Source: Candidatus Cloacimonadota bacterium
GTDB lineage: Bacteria > Cloacimonadota > Cloacimonadia > Cloacimonadales > TCS61
NCBI GenBank assembly: GCA_021736135.1
Contig: JAIPGO010000008.1
Coordinates: 1 to 64,000 of the forward strand
DNA: 64,000 nt
Direction of reading: 5' to 3'
Position numbers and translations under genes: made by a program. Shown here one piece after another: positions 17,801 to 26,945 of this stretch; the stretch's first letter is position 1; each line of letters opens with the position of its first letter. Below the pieces are notes generated by a model that was given only the letters and a program-made list of their open reading frames with translations, was not told the origin of the DNA and made no database searches.

Positions 17801-19959
17801 GTATTTTCAAGTTCATAAAAAAGGAGAACCGTTTCACCGGATTCCGGTAAATTATTATTATTATCCATAAAACTATAATTATTGAGATTTAAGACTAATG
17901 GCGTCAGTGGCAATAAATATGTATCCGTAAATGAATGGTTTTCCGAACTAACCTGAAATCCCAGCAACTGTTCATTGTCATTATTTATGGAATGACAGGT
18001 AATGCCAATATCATCAATGATCACTTCTTCTCCAGCTTCCAGGCTGGTGACATTTATCTCACCATTTTCAATTTCAACTTCATCTGAATAGTTAAGGATC
18101 GATATTTCTATGTTCAAAACTGCTGATTCACCTGAATTGGTGAGAGTGAAGACAATTTCACCTGATTCTCCCGGTTCAAATCCCCCATTTTCGTTATTAT
18201 CATGAAAAACAATATCTTCAATCATTAAATCTATACTGCTTTCCAGGATTAAGGTGTCCTGAAATGGATAGAAATTTTTCCCACTGACCGTAAGAGTATA
18301 TTCACCTGTATTCATTCCTGCAATGGGTAAGGTTGCGAAACCGTCTTCATTACTGAAACAGAAGAACTGCTCATCAGCCGGCGCATTGTAAAGACAGCAA
18401 AAAAGCCCGTTAACTCCATATCCATATTCATTTAATGCTCTGATGGTGATCGAATTCATTTGCTGTGAATAATATTCTTCCCCTAAGATAGTAAGCATTC
18501 CGGGTTCTTTAATCCATACTTCTATGCTGGGATCACCAATCAGGTTATTCCAATAGGAAAATTTCGTGGCAGAATTATCGGGATTTTGAGGATAGTTCAG
18601 CCATAATGATGTTTTCCCTCTGGTGTGCGAAGCTCCCATTGTCCGAAGATCTTCCACATATAATCCGTAAGCTACTCCCATAGCAAAACAGTTATTGAAA
18701 CAGGTATGCGTTTCTGTAGTTGCCGTCCCTATGGCACCTATCCCTCCCCGCGGATTTGAAGTGGTTCCCGCCCGAATAAATGATTCACTGCGGCAGGCAC
18801 CTTCGCCATAAAAATCACCGGTTGCACAGGTGCTGATCACGGCAAATGGCAACATCATTCCATTATTCAAGCCTTCTGCCGTTCCTACATTCCAACCGCT
18901 CATTCCCCAGAATCCACGATAATTGAAATAACTTACACCCGCATTGATCCCATTTTGCATATTAGCCGAAAATGGCGGATCATATATTTCTGTAAAAACA
19001 TAATTCGAATGATTATTGGTTATTAATTCCCGAATGTTGATATTGGTATAAACACATGATATACCGGATAAGTTATTCGGATCGCCAGTTAAAAGAATAC
19101 GGTTGTACCAGCCGGTATCGCCCATATAAGGTTCTCTTTCGTAAGTTGTGATCTTATAGACTATCGTCTGCCACTCCGAAATGTTGTTAAAAGAAAGTCT
19201 TCCGATGTGAACATCGCTTATTTGATCATCTCCTGCCAGGGTTGTATAGTAATGATCGCCTGCGCCATCTGAACAAAAGGTGGAAGGTATACTGAAATCT
19301 CCTCCGGCATCACCGATAAGGCATATATATTCCGGTGGTTCTTCCCAGGTATCATAAGCATCCTGAATGTAATCCTTTATAACAGTACTACTCGTTGTAT
19401 TCGTCGCATATTCGTATACCTTAAAACCCTTCTGCTTTTTCCATTCCAGCAGATAATTAAACACACTCCAGAAAGCAGGTTCTGCTGTATCAGGATAAAT
19501 ATATAGAATGCTGGGTTGTGCTGTTTCTATGTCCCGCCAATTTTCCCTCTCCGCCAGTTCCGGAAACAGTGCGGTATACATCCGTAAAAATGATCCTGCC
19601 GGTTTGTGAAAAGATATTTCATTTTCACTGCCCCCACTCAATTCCACCCGCACTAAATCCCCCGTTTGCAGTCCGGGCTCCGGAATAATGGATAAAACGG
19701 AAAATTCCAGATCCCGCATCTTCAGCACGCTGCTCATCTCGACCTGGCAGTTTTCACTGCTTTCCACGCAAAATATATCTCCGTCAATCACCGGAAAAAC
19801 CTGATGATATACTGAATCCGCTTCTGTTTCCCCGGCTGTCATTTCCAGATAAGTGATTCCTGAATTGCGCTCTATATGAAAGGGAATTCTAGATGAATAG
19901 GATTTCTGCGGTATCAGTATGATAATACTTAAGGCAATAAGCGATATCAATATTCTCAT
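14872..19959 (-). CDS. Giant secreted C25 (gingipain-like) protein with T9SS-type sorting domain, copy 1
   Basis: A 1695-aa exported protein. A signal peptide (1-22) is followed by a propeptide-like region (23-145) and a C25-type domain (about 150-490). That domain carries YICLIGDAGGDFSIP near 211-225, HIGRLSFNN near 251-259 and the nucleophile motif AVISTCATGDF with Cys378. The catalytic His expected in a GHG motif is not there: the equivalent reads NYRGFWGMSGW (347-356). CARDB-like repeats with NGGFEPGESGEI-type motifs follow, then a CSNGWVAPGYTES domain (about 860-1030), an immunoglobulin-like HYDIN-type domain (IDFGKVVLG, about 1185-1280), a LamG domain (about 1310-1490) and a sorting domain (NYPNPF, then IIIYNIKGQKVKG) ending MLLLH. 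It is a tandem duplicate of the next gene, 22 nt away. Whether it is an active protease is open. Confidence 0.85.
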   Translation of the reverse strand: MRILISLIALSIIILIPQKSYSSRIPFHIERNSGITYLEMTAGETEADSVYHQVFPVIDGDIFCVESSENCQVEMSSVLKMRDLEFSVLSIIPEPGLQTGDLVRVELSGGSENEISFHKPAGSFLRMYTALFPELAERENWRDIETAQPSILYIYPDTAEPAFWSVFNYLLEWKKQKGFKVYEYATNTTSSTVIKDYIQDAYDTWEEPPEYICLIGDAGGDFSIPSTFCSDGAGDHYYTTLAGDDQISDVHIGRLSFNNISEWQTIVYKITTYEREPYMGDTGWYNRILLTGDPNNLSGISCVYTNINIRELITNNHSNYVFTEIYDPPFSANMQNGINAGVSYFNYRGFWGMSGWNVGTAEGLNNGMMLPFAVISTCATGDFYGEGACRSESFIRAGTTSNPRGGIGAIGTATTETHTCFNNCFAMGVAYGLYVEDLRTMGASHTRGKTSLWLNYPQNPDNSATKFSYWNNLIGDPSIEVWIKEPGMLTILGEEYYSQQMNSITIRALNEYGYGVNGLFCCLYNAPADEQFFCFSNEDGFATLPIAGMNTGEYTLTVSGKNFYPFQDTLILESSIDLMIEDIVFHDNNENGGFEPGESGEIVFTLTNSGESAVLNIEISILNYSDEVEIENGEINVTSLEAGEEVIIDDIGITCHSINNDNEQLLGFQVSSENHSFTDTYLLPLTPLVLNLNNYSFMDNNNNLPESGETVLLFYELENTGEAAINGLSLELSARSNLLQIAESTFNLGDIEQGEIYEAVEPFTLEIAEEYISGNNEIFTLRLTSPAGFRQDIEFEQVIGESGISSPTGPDAGGYCIYDVNDSLYSGNLPLAYEWIPIQSSPSLPFDDWGDEGSICQRFLPFNFRFYGQDYDVITICSNGWVAPGYTESASFMNWAIPGEGGISPIIAVFWDDLVTWSNGNAHALYQADEHRAVIEWYHLKNDWDNSYETFELIIYDREYYPTSNGNNMLKMQYQDFNNVNEGNYHEHPGGNHGQYATIGIENQTGTQGLQYTYNNEYPVTATPLSDCSALVIAGEPVPANVPWLVLEDSYFYNRQGDEIISPGDTINVVISIQNIGDQSSDMINIELISENLSGMNFINNSLILNSINSGDIMEGITGISFVLDENFPPLESLIFTLKFLSNGKLWKYYITREVTAPLIRISQEIDFGKVVLGVMNDLVVEIENRGTAPLEIFDIYASCEELTVDFLPVVLESGGTCEITLSYLSDVLGDFQETITITSNSFINDSFVAPVIGQVVNPAEIVLEQDHYYFEVEEGDYQEYAINISNEGEGDLEITSRLEGFYNSGYGGYFAGGFLECSQPIITGEEFSIECWARMDGDGFQVSGDNALFSQRDNEVGDSHAAIVLLSENTSGNTYLALRGAESSGIWLITAAPTRYEWHHYVVTISENFVQLYIDGELRISDVHQESGGYFSGVNFTLIGAHKYDNILRSSFNGVIDEIRFWDRALNAEEILDHQYHSVDLDSEGLTAYWTFNEMNNWQDLVNDDIVVTPQLEVSQDTSEAPINDWSSLGMSNLVISGGESAILPLRIDASYLELGGEYETDLILETNDPEAGNITVPIVVTVVPVAENENEIPVCNILMQNYPNPFYSNNNDREATVIEYSLLEEVKQAEIIIYNIKGQKVKGFSLDPDKSRKGMINWDGCNKNDKHVGSGVYCYILKTDGKLSSQRKMLLLH

Positions 19960-19981
19960 TTTCTATCTCATCGTCATATGA

Positions 19982-22900
19982 TTAATGCAGCAGAAGCATT
20001 TTCCGCTGGCTGCTTAATTTGCCATCTGTTTTTAAAATATAGCAGTAAACCCCGCTGCCCACCCGGTTATTATTATCATTACATCCATCCCAGCATATCA
20101 TACCTTTTCGTGACTTATCAGGTTCCAGCAAAAATCCCTTCACTTTTTGGCCTTTGATATTGTAAATGATGATCTCCGCCTGCTTTACTTCTTCCTTTAG
20201 TGAATATTCAATTACCGTAGCTTTTCGGTCATTATTATTTGCGTAATACGGATTAGGATAATTCTGCTTCAGGATATTGGCGACCGGGAGCTCATTTTCG
20301 TTTTCTGCAGTCAGTACAACCGTTATAATAACTGGAACTGTGATATTCTCCGCTTCGGGATCATTTGTTTCCAATATCAGGCTCGTTTCATACTCTTCGC
20401 CTAGTTCCAGAAAGGAAGCATCAATCTGCAAAATCAAGTTTCCGCTTTCTCCGCCGTCAATGACCAGAGAACTATTCATCACTCTGCTCCAGTCATTTAT
20501 AGGCGCATTCGAAGTGATCTGGGAAACCGGCAATTCAGGGAAAACTTCTATCTCATCATTGACCAGATCCTGCCAGTTACCCATCTGGTTAAAAGTCCAG
20601 TAGGCATCTAAACCCTCAGAATCAAGACTAACACTATGATTATAGTTTTCCTGTATTTCGTCAGAACTTAATGCTCTATCCCAGATGCGCAGTTCGTCAA
20701 TCATCCCGTTAAAAGAAGCTTTCAATTCTCCATTAAACCTGTGGGCACCAATATCAATATTTTCTACTGACTGGCTATAACTCCCTTCTTCCAGGTTAAA
20801 ATCTGTTGCTGCTAACTGTCCGTCAATATACAGACTGATAAAATCATCATTTAACGTTCCGCAATAATGATGCCATTCACCCTGGGGAGGTGCCTGAGCT
20901 ACCAGAGATGTTCCGGTGCTTTCATTTCCAAGAATATGGAACATAATATTACCCGATACTGTTGAGGCAAAAAATACGATCTGACAAGTATTATTTGACG
21001 TTGTATTATCTCTCTGCTCGAATATGGTATTGGTTGTATATTGATGAAAACCAGGACCATCAACTCTTGCCCAGGCTTCGATACTGAATTCCGTTCCCGT
21101 AATAACCGGTTCTGAAATATTAAGATAACCTCCCGTAAATAATGCTCCTTTCCCGGAATTATAATAACCGTCTAAACCGGCAGAGACCGTTAATGAGCCT
21201 TCACCGGAATTACTGATCAATATAGGGCATTCTGTTATTTGATCTGCAATTACGGAAAATTCCTGTGTATTTTGATCCACTATGATCTCCGGGGCGAGTA
21301 CTACCGTACCGGTTACCGGAATACACGTTGCCTCGCCTGTAATTGAATTGCTGAATATAGTAAAAGTTCCGTTAAACGTTCCGATTTCATCACTCTCATA
21401 AGCCAGAAGCAGTTCCCCCGTTTCTCCCGACTCAATGATTTCAGGTGAAAAATCGGATATTAAACCCGGACAGGATATTTGAACACCAGTAAGTTCCAGC
21501 GGTGCTGTTCCGGTATTTCTGATTTCAAGTAAATATCCTGAGGCAAAATTACAAAATACTTCACCAAAATCTATTTCTTCATCAAATAAGCTTAATACTG
21601 GTGCAGTGACCTGGGGATTTATTTCGTAATTCCAGTTCATTCCATTACATTGAATATTCAAACTTAATCTTAATGATTCCAGGGGAGGATAATTTTCACC
21701 AAGATAGAAGGAAAGACCGGTTATTCCTTCCTCCAGACAGCCCGCGGCTATGGGAAAAGCAGATATATCGCTATTTATCAGTTCAACATCAGTAACATTA
21801 GCACAACTTAAACTGATAGAAATGATCCCCGTTGGTTCATTCCCGATATTCAGGAGATCAAGTGCGACATTAATTGTATCGCCCGGTACAATCAGTTCTT
21901 CCCCGGAATTATTATAATAATGACAATCAGCCAGTATCAACCAGCAGGTCTCATCTGGTACGGGAATGCCGCTTATCATTAAAGCTGAATTGTTTCCCAG
22001 TTCGCTGCCAGTTAACGGATATTCATTGTTGTAAGTATATTGAAGTCCTATGGTTCCGGTCTGGTCTTCAATACCGATGGTTGAATATTGACCATGGTCG
22101 GCTAAATCTCCCGAATAATTGCCTGAGTTGTCATTATTGAATACCTTGTATTGAAATTTCATTTCATTATTTCCATTGGAGGAAGGATAATATTCTCTAT
22201 CGTAAATTATGAGCTCAAATGTTTCCTCGTTGTTACTCCAGTCATTACTCAGATTATCCCATTCAACTATAAATATATGGTCGTTTTCATCATAATGTGC
22301 ATATACTCCGGAATTAGAACCAATCACCAGGTCGTCCCAGAACACAGCAATGATAGGAGATACTCCTCCTTCTCCCGGAATTGTCCAGTTCATAAATGAG
22401 GAACTTTCCGTAAAACCCGGTTTGACCCAGCCATTGGAGCAAACAGTTAATACATCATAGTTTTGATCATAAAACCGGAAATTAAAGGGAAGCTGCACCT
22501 GACAGGAAGAGCCCTCATCTCCCATATCGGTTAAAGGCAACTGGGTTTCAGTGTTTATTTCTATCCAGTCATATTCCACTTCCATATATTCACTATCATG
22601 TTCGTCATAGATACAATATTCATAAGCATCAGGTCCCGTTGGTTCATTGATATCCCCCTCTCCTATTAACAGTCTGGTTTCTAAAACCTGTTCAAATCCG
22701 GTTTCGCTGCTAAGATTTATATAAAAGGTCTCTTCATTTCCTCCGATATACTCATCGGCTATTTCTATCTCAAAGGGGATTAATGATTGATAACTCTCTC
22801 CTGGTAAAATTCCTCCTAAAAATTCAGTGTTTTCAAAAATTATTACCAGATTGCTGCTGCTGGTCAGTGACAGGCTTATATCATTGATCACACAATCTCC

Positions 22901-25063
22901 CGTATTACTTATTTCGTAATCAAAATAGATTATTTCTCCCGGCTCGGGGATATTGTTATTATTATCTGAAAATGTATAATCACTTAGAGATAACTCCAGA
23001 TATGTCAATGGAACCTGATAGGAGTCTGAAAAAGAACAGGCCACTGATCCTATATTTATGCCCAGAAAGCAAGCGGAATTATTACCTGTTTCATCTTGAT
23101 AATTCACGGAAATATTATTCAGTATAACCACCTCTCCCGCTTCTATCAGATCAATTGTGATCGTGCCATTCTCAATCTCAATAGCATCAGAAAAACTTTC
23201 GACAGTAACGGTTACCTGCAGAATGTCCACATTGCTTGTGTTGATTAAATGGAAGTTTAATTCCCCTGCTTCACCTGGTTCAAAACTCCCGTTACCGGAG
23301 TCATCAATAAAACTGAGAGTTTCAATCTCCAATTCCTGATAAGCATCCAGCATAATATTCTGCTGTATTGGATAATAATTTTTGCCGCTTACTGTAAGTG
23401 TGAATTCATCAGCCACAATATCTGCCACCGGGAAAATGGCATATCCATCTTCGTCGCTGAAACAGAAATGCTGCTCATCATTATCACTATTATAAAGGCA
23501 GCAGTATAAACCTTCTGCCGCCGAGTTGTATTCGTTCAATACCCTGATGCTGATACTGTTTTGAGTGTGTGAATAATGTTCTTCACTTTCCACTATCAGT
23601 TCTCGTGGCTCACCGATCCATATTGCCACTGCCGGATCACCTATAAGATTATTCCAGTAGCAGAACTTGGTTGTTTTATCATCAGGATTCTGAGGAAAAT
23701 TCAACCATAATGATGTTTTACCCCTGGTATGCGAAGCACCCATTGTCTGAAGATCCTCCACGTATAATCCGTAAGCTACTCCGGTTGCAAAACAGTTATT
23801 AAAACAGGTATGGGTTTGTGTAGTTGCTGTCCCGATTGCACCTATCCCTCCCCGCGGATTTGAGGTGGTCCCCGCTCGAATAAATGATTCGCTACGGCAA
23901 GCGCCTTCTCCATAAAAATCACCGGTTTCACAGGTACTTATCACGGCAAAAGGTAACATCATTCCGTTATTCAAATATTCTGCCGTCCCGGAATTCCAGC
24001 CGCTCATTCCCCAGATGCCCCGATAATTAAAATAACTTACACCCGAATTGACTCCATTTTGCATACCAGCCAGAAAAGGCGGTTCATATACTTCTGTAAA
24101 AACATAATCCGAATGATTATTGGTTATTAATTCCCGAATGTTGATATTGGTATAAACACATGATATACCAGAATAGTTATACGGATCGCCAGTTAAAAGA
24201 ACACGGTTATACCAGCCGGTATCGCCCATATATGGTTCTCTTTCATAAGTTGTGATCTTATAGACTATCGTCTGCCATTGTGAAATGCTGTTAAATGACA
24301 ATCTGCCGATGTGAACATCGCTTATTTGATCGTCACCAGCCAGGGTTGTATAATAATGATCGCCTGCTCCGCCTGCACAAAAGATGGCAGGAATACTGAA
24401 ATCTCCTCCCGCATCACCGATAATACATATATACTCCGGCGGCTCCTCCCAGGTGTCGTAAGCTTCTTGAATATAATCCTTTATATCTGTGCTGTTCGTA
24501 GAATTGGTCGCATACTGGTAAACCTTAAAACCTTTCTGTTTTTTCCATTCCAGCAGATAATTAAATACATTCCAGAACGCAGGCTCGTCTATATCGGGAT
24601 AAATATAAAGAATACTCGGCTGCGCCGTCTCTATGTCCCGCCAGTTGTTACGTTCCGCCCGTTCCGGAAAAAGTGCTGCATACATACGTAAAAATGATCC
24701 TGCCGGTTTATGAAAAGTAATCTCGTTTTCACTGCCCCCGCTCAATTCCACACGCATCAGATCCCCGCTTTGCAGACCAGATACCGGAATAATGGATAAA
24801 ACGGAAAATTCCATATCCCGCATTCTCATCACACAACTCATCTCTACCTGGCAATTTTCACTGCTTTCCACGCAAAATACATCTCCATCAATCACCGGAA
24901 AAACCTGATGATATACGGAATCTGCTACTGTTCTTTCGACTGTCATTTCCAGAAAAGTTGTCCCGGAGTTCCTCTCTATTTGGAACTGCCCAACGGATGG
25001 CATTAACTGTAACGGTATATAAAGTAGCAGTATTAAAAAATTGATAACAAATAATCTTCTCAT
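19982..25063 (-). CDS. Giant secreted C25 (gingipain-like) protein with T9SS-type sorting domain, copy 2
   Basis: A 1693-aa paralogue of the downstream gene, with the same domain order and long near-identical stretches in the C25 domain and the sorting domain. The start is ATG 25063 with AGGAGG 4 nt upstream; an upstream TTG (25084) would place that ribosome-binding site inside the gene. The nucleophile motif is AVISTCETGDF with Cys378, and the GHG-His region reads NYRGIWGMSGW, again without His. The middle region (about 500-1300) has diverged much more than the C25 and C-terminal parts, as expected for surface-exposed segments. The first gene of a two-gene unit, it is preceded by about 500 nt of non-coding sequence containing palindrome C. 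Confidence 0.85.
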   Translation of the reverse strand: MRRLFVINFLILLLYIPLQLMPSVGQFQIERNSGTTFLEMTVERTVADSVYHQVFPVIDGDVFCVESSENCQVEMSCVMRMRDMEFSVLSIIPVSGLQSGDLMRVELSGGSENEITFHKPAGSFLRMYAALFPERAERNNWRDIETAQPSILYIYPDIDEPAFWNVFNYLLEWKKQKGFKVYQYATNSTNSTDIKDYIQEAYDTWEEPPEYICIIGDAGGDFSIPAIFCAGGAGDHYYTTLAGDDQISDVHIGRLSFNSISQWQTIVYKITTYEREPYMGDTGWYNRVLLTGDPYNYSGISCVYTNINIRELITNNHSDYVFTEVYEPPFLAGMQNGVNSGVSYFNYRGIWGMSGWNSGTAEYLNNGMMLPFAVISTCETGDFYGEGACRSESFIRAGTTSNPRGGIGAIGTATTQTHTCFNNCFATGVAYGLYVEDLQTMGASHTRGKTSLWLNFPQNPDDKTTKFCYWNNLIGDPAVAIWIGEPRELIVESEEHYSHTQNSISIRVLNEYNSAAEGLYCCLYNSDNDEQHFCFSDEDGYAIFPVADIVADEFTLTVSGKNYYPIQQNIMLDAYQELEIETLSFIDDSGNGSFEPGEAGELNFHLINTSNVDILQVTVTVESFSDAIEIENGTITIDLIEAGEVVILNNISVNYQDETGNNSACFLGINIGSVACSFSDSYQVPLTYLELSLSDYTFSDNNNNIPEPGEIIYFDYEISNTGDCVINDISLSLTSSSNLVIIFENTEFLGGILPGESYQSLIPFEIEIADEYIGGNEETFYINLSSETGFEQVLETRLLIGEGDINEPTGPDAYEYCIYDEHDSEYMEVEYDWIEINTETQLPLTDMGDEGSSCQVQLPFNFRFYDQNYDVLTVCSNGWVKPGFTESSSFMNWTIPGEGGVSPIIAVFWDDLVIGSNSGVYAHYDENDHIFIVEWDNLSNDWSNNEETFELIIYDREYYPSSNGNNEMKFQYKVFNNDNSGNYSGDLADHGQYSTIGIEDQTGTIGLQYTYNNEYPLTGSELGNNSALMISGIPVPDETCWLILADCHYYNNSGEELIVPGDTINVALDLLNIGNEPTGIISISLSCANVTDVELINSDISAFPIAAGCLEEGITGLSFYLGENYPPLESLRLSLNIQCNGMNWNYEINPQVTAPVLSLFDEEIDFGEVFCNFASGYLLEIRNTGTAPLELTGVQISCPGLISDFSPEIIESGETGELLLAYESDEIGTFNGTFTIFSNSITGEATCIPVTGTVVLAPEIIVDQNTQEFSVIADQITECPILISNSGEGSLTVSAGLDGYYNSGKGALFTGGYLNISEPVITGTEFSIEAWARVDGPGFHQYTTNTIFEQRDNTTSNNTCQIVFFASTVSGNIMFHILGNESTGTSLVAQAPPQGEWHHYCGTLNDDFISLYIDGQLAATDFNLEEGSYSQSVENIDIGAHRFNGELKASFNGMIDELRIWDRALSSDEIQENYNHSVSLDSEGLDAYWTFNQMGNWQDLVNDEIEVFPELPVSQITSNAPINDWSRVMNSSLVIDGGESGNLILQIDASFLELGEEYETSLILETNDPEAENITVPVIITVVLTAENENELPVANILKQNYPNPYYANNNDRKATVIEYSLKEEVKQAEIIIYNIKGQKVKGFLLEPDKSRKGMICWDGCNDNNNRVGSGVYCYILKTDGKLSSQRKMLLLH

Positions 25064-25217
25064 TATTCCTCCTGTCCCTTTCAAGGTTTTTAAATTTTAT
25101 TTGTCAACTAAAAAAGCAACCTCAGCTTAACGATAGTAAAATTTTGAGGGCATATTTCAGATTTCAAGTTATTTTATATTTTAAATATCACCTCACAAAA
25201 AAAAAAGAAAAAAACTC

Positions 25218-25371
25218 TCTATCTACTTGCAAGATAGCTCCCTAAGAGATAATAAGGTTGTTATAAGGTTTGTATGAAGTGCCACAACAAGGAACAATCT
25301 AACAAAAAAATGTTAGATTGTTCCTTGTTGTGGCTCCTGGAAGTAACCTTATAGCTACCTTATTGGCACTT
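25218..25371. repeat. Nested palindrome C
   Basis: The centre is a 24-bp perfect inverted repeat (25281-25304 with 25311-25334) with a 6-nt A loop, beginning GCCACAACAAGGAACAATCT. An outer pair of 18-nt arms (25253-25270, TAAGGTTGTTATAAGGTT, with 25345-25362) matches at 16 of 18 positions. A smaller hairpin CTATCT-ACTTGCA-AGATAG lies at 25218-25236. It lies between two divergently transcribed genes, so it is not simply a terminator. It shares the segment TATGAA..GCCACAACAAG with palindrome D. The rest of 25064-25568 shows no gene. Confidence 0.75.
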
Positions 25372-25568
25372 ATATAGTTACCTTAAAATATCTTTATGTG
25401 ATGTTTCCGGTTATAGGGTTGTTAAGTGTCGCATATAAAGAACGGCAGCGATATCGTCCTGATTAATGGTTATTATTTCCTACTATTCCCTACTATTATC
25501 TGTTTTTTTGCTTGACTAAAAGCAATGGTAGGAGTTTTTGCATTTTGTAAATAAGGAGCAGTAATATT

Positions 25569-26429
25569 ATGGAAATAATGACCTTGAAGAAAGCAGCAGA
25601 ATATCTGGGAATGAATGCCGAGGTATTACGGAGAAAAGCAGCAAATGGAACGATACCGGCGATGCGTTTGGGTAGTGGAAAAATGGCGCCGTGGCGATTT
25701 TATCGCGAGGAACTTGATCAATATATCAATTGGGAGAGAGTAGAAGTAAAAGAAGATCAGGATCAGCAAAATCATGTACTGGAAGAATTGCGGAAATTTT
25801 ATAAGACAGAAGATGAAGAGGTTCAAATCAATATATTACGCAGGATAGCAGAAATAAAGGATACTTTTGCGGTACCATATCTATGTGAGGTATTATTGAA
25901 CAGTGAGAATAAATCAGCGTTGATATTCTGGTCAATACGGGCTTTAACGGAGATATTGAAAGAGGATGCGGCGCCATATCTTGTTCATTTTCGGGAGCAT
26001 GCAGATCCGTGGATACGGATAGAGATAGCGCGTTATTTTGCTTTGCATTTCAAAGATGAGGGATCATTTAGTTACCTGGAGAAATATTATAGGGAAACTC
26101 ACAGCTTTGTTGTATTGCAGGCACTTCTGGAAATAGCTCCGGAGAAATATTACGGTGAGTTGGATGTTTTAATAACCGATAGTGTAAATTCTCAGACGCG
26201 TATGCTGGCATTACGGGAATTACGAAAGCTGAAGCATCCCAATCAGAAGGAGCTGCTTGAGCCGTTATTGCATGACGGAGAAATCAGGATAAAGACTCTC
26301 GCGGTCGAAATTGTAGGAGAAAAGAGAATCCGTGAGTTAATACCTGATCTCCAGGAAATAATTGAAAGCGGAGCACCACAAAGTTTAAAAAGGCAGGCAG
26401 CGCTGGCGCTTTCCTGCATTTTTTCCTGA
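25569..26429 (+). CDS. HTH (excisionase/MerR-like) protein fused to HEAT-like repeats
   Basis: A 286-aa protein. Residues 1-62 form a winged-helix DNA-binding module of the HTH_17/excisionase type (TLKKAAEYLGMNAEVLRRKAANGTIPAMRLGSG, split around residue 20-25 by the turn). Residues 70-286 are helical repeats of HEAT type, for example LEELRKFYKTEDEEVQINIL, AVPYLCEVLLNSENKSALIF and SQTRMLALRELRKLKHPNQK. AAGGAG lies about 10 nt before the ATG; ATG 25578 is an alternative start. HEAT repeats normally bind proteins or nucleic acid, so this may be a regulator or scaffold. It is single and divergent from its neighbours. The specific function is unknown. Confidence 0.75.
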   Translation: MEIMTLKKAAEYLGMNAEVLRRKAANGTIPAMRLGSGKMAPWRFYREELDQYINWERVEVKEDQDQQNHVLEELRKFYKTEDEEVQINILRRIAEIKDTFAVPYLCEVLLNSENKSALIFWSIRALTEILKEDAAPYLVHFREHADPWIRIEIARYFALHFKDEGSFSYLEKYYRETHSFVVLQALLEIAPEKYYGELDVLITDSVNSQTRMLALRELRKLKHPNQKELLEPLLHDGEIRIKTLAVEIVGEKRIRELIPDLQEIIESGAPQSLKRQAALALSCIFS

Positions 26430-26459
26430 GACCGGAATATCCCGGAGATTTAGAAAGAG

Positions 26460-26909
26460 TTACTTTAAGATAATATAAGTGATAATATATAGAACAAAGC
26501 CCAGCATAATGAGGGCGGTAAGGAGTCTTTGGGAGAGTTTTTTCAGTTTCAGTTCTGCCGGAGAAAGCTCTCTCAATTCGCTCTTGTGCTGTCTTTCCCG
26601 TTTTGTCCCGATGAAAGCTCCGAGCAAAAGCCCCAATAGAGGGCCGAGAGCCACGGCAATGGCTATATTCTTTAAGACCATGCCGACAGGTATGGAAATG
26701 GCAAATCCAAGAGGCATATAGGTGGCAATTCCTTTATTGAAATAATGTCCCTTGGAAGGTTTTGCATCTTTTTGGCGTTCTTCATTTTGAATTTTCAGAG
26801 CCATGATCACCAGAAAAATCACAATGAGTAGAAAGGCAGCGATCATAATAGCAACGATCATATGACCATTAAAAATCGAATGCAATAAATCAGGGGAACT
26901 CTTCACCAT
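26460..26909 (-). CDS. Small integral membrane protein of unknown function
   Basis: 149 aa with a membrane helix at about 18-40, a short cytoplasmic-looking basic stretch (NEERQKDAKPSKGHYFNKG), two closely spaced hydrophobic segments at about 63-102 rich in Gly and Ala (GPLLGLLLGAFIG), a charged linker (KRERQHKSELRELSPAELKLKK) and a last helix at about 128-148. I do not recognise the family. It is 36 nt downstream of the beta-propeller gene and may be the last gene of the large efflux operon. Confidence 0.65.
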   Translation of the reverse strand: MVKSSPDLLHSIFNGHMIVAIMIAAFLLIVIFLVIMALKIQNEERQKDAKPSKGHYFNKGIATYMPLGFAISIPVGMVLKNIAIAVALGPLLGLLLGAFIGTKRERQHKSELRELSPAELKLKKLSQRLLTALIMLGFVLYIITYIILK

Positions 26910-26945
26910 ACAAAACCTCCAGTCTATTTAGAACATTTTCAACTC

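Noticed and set aside
25064-25084. TTG start for the second giant C25-like gene
   Set aside because: The AGGAGG ribosome-binding site would be inside the gene, and the signal peptide begins properly at ATG 25063.
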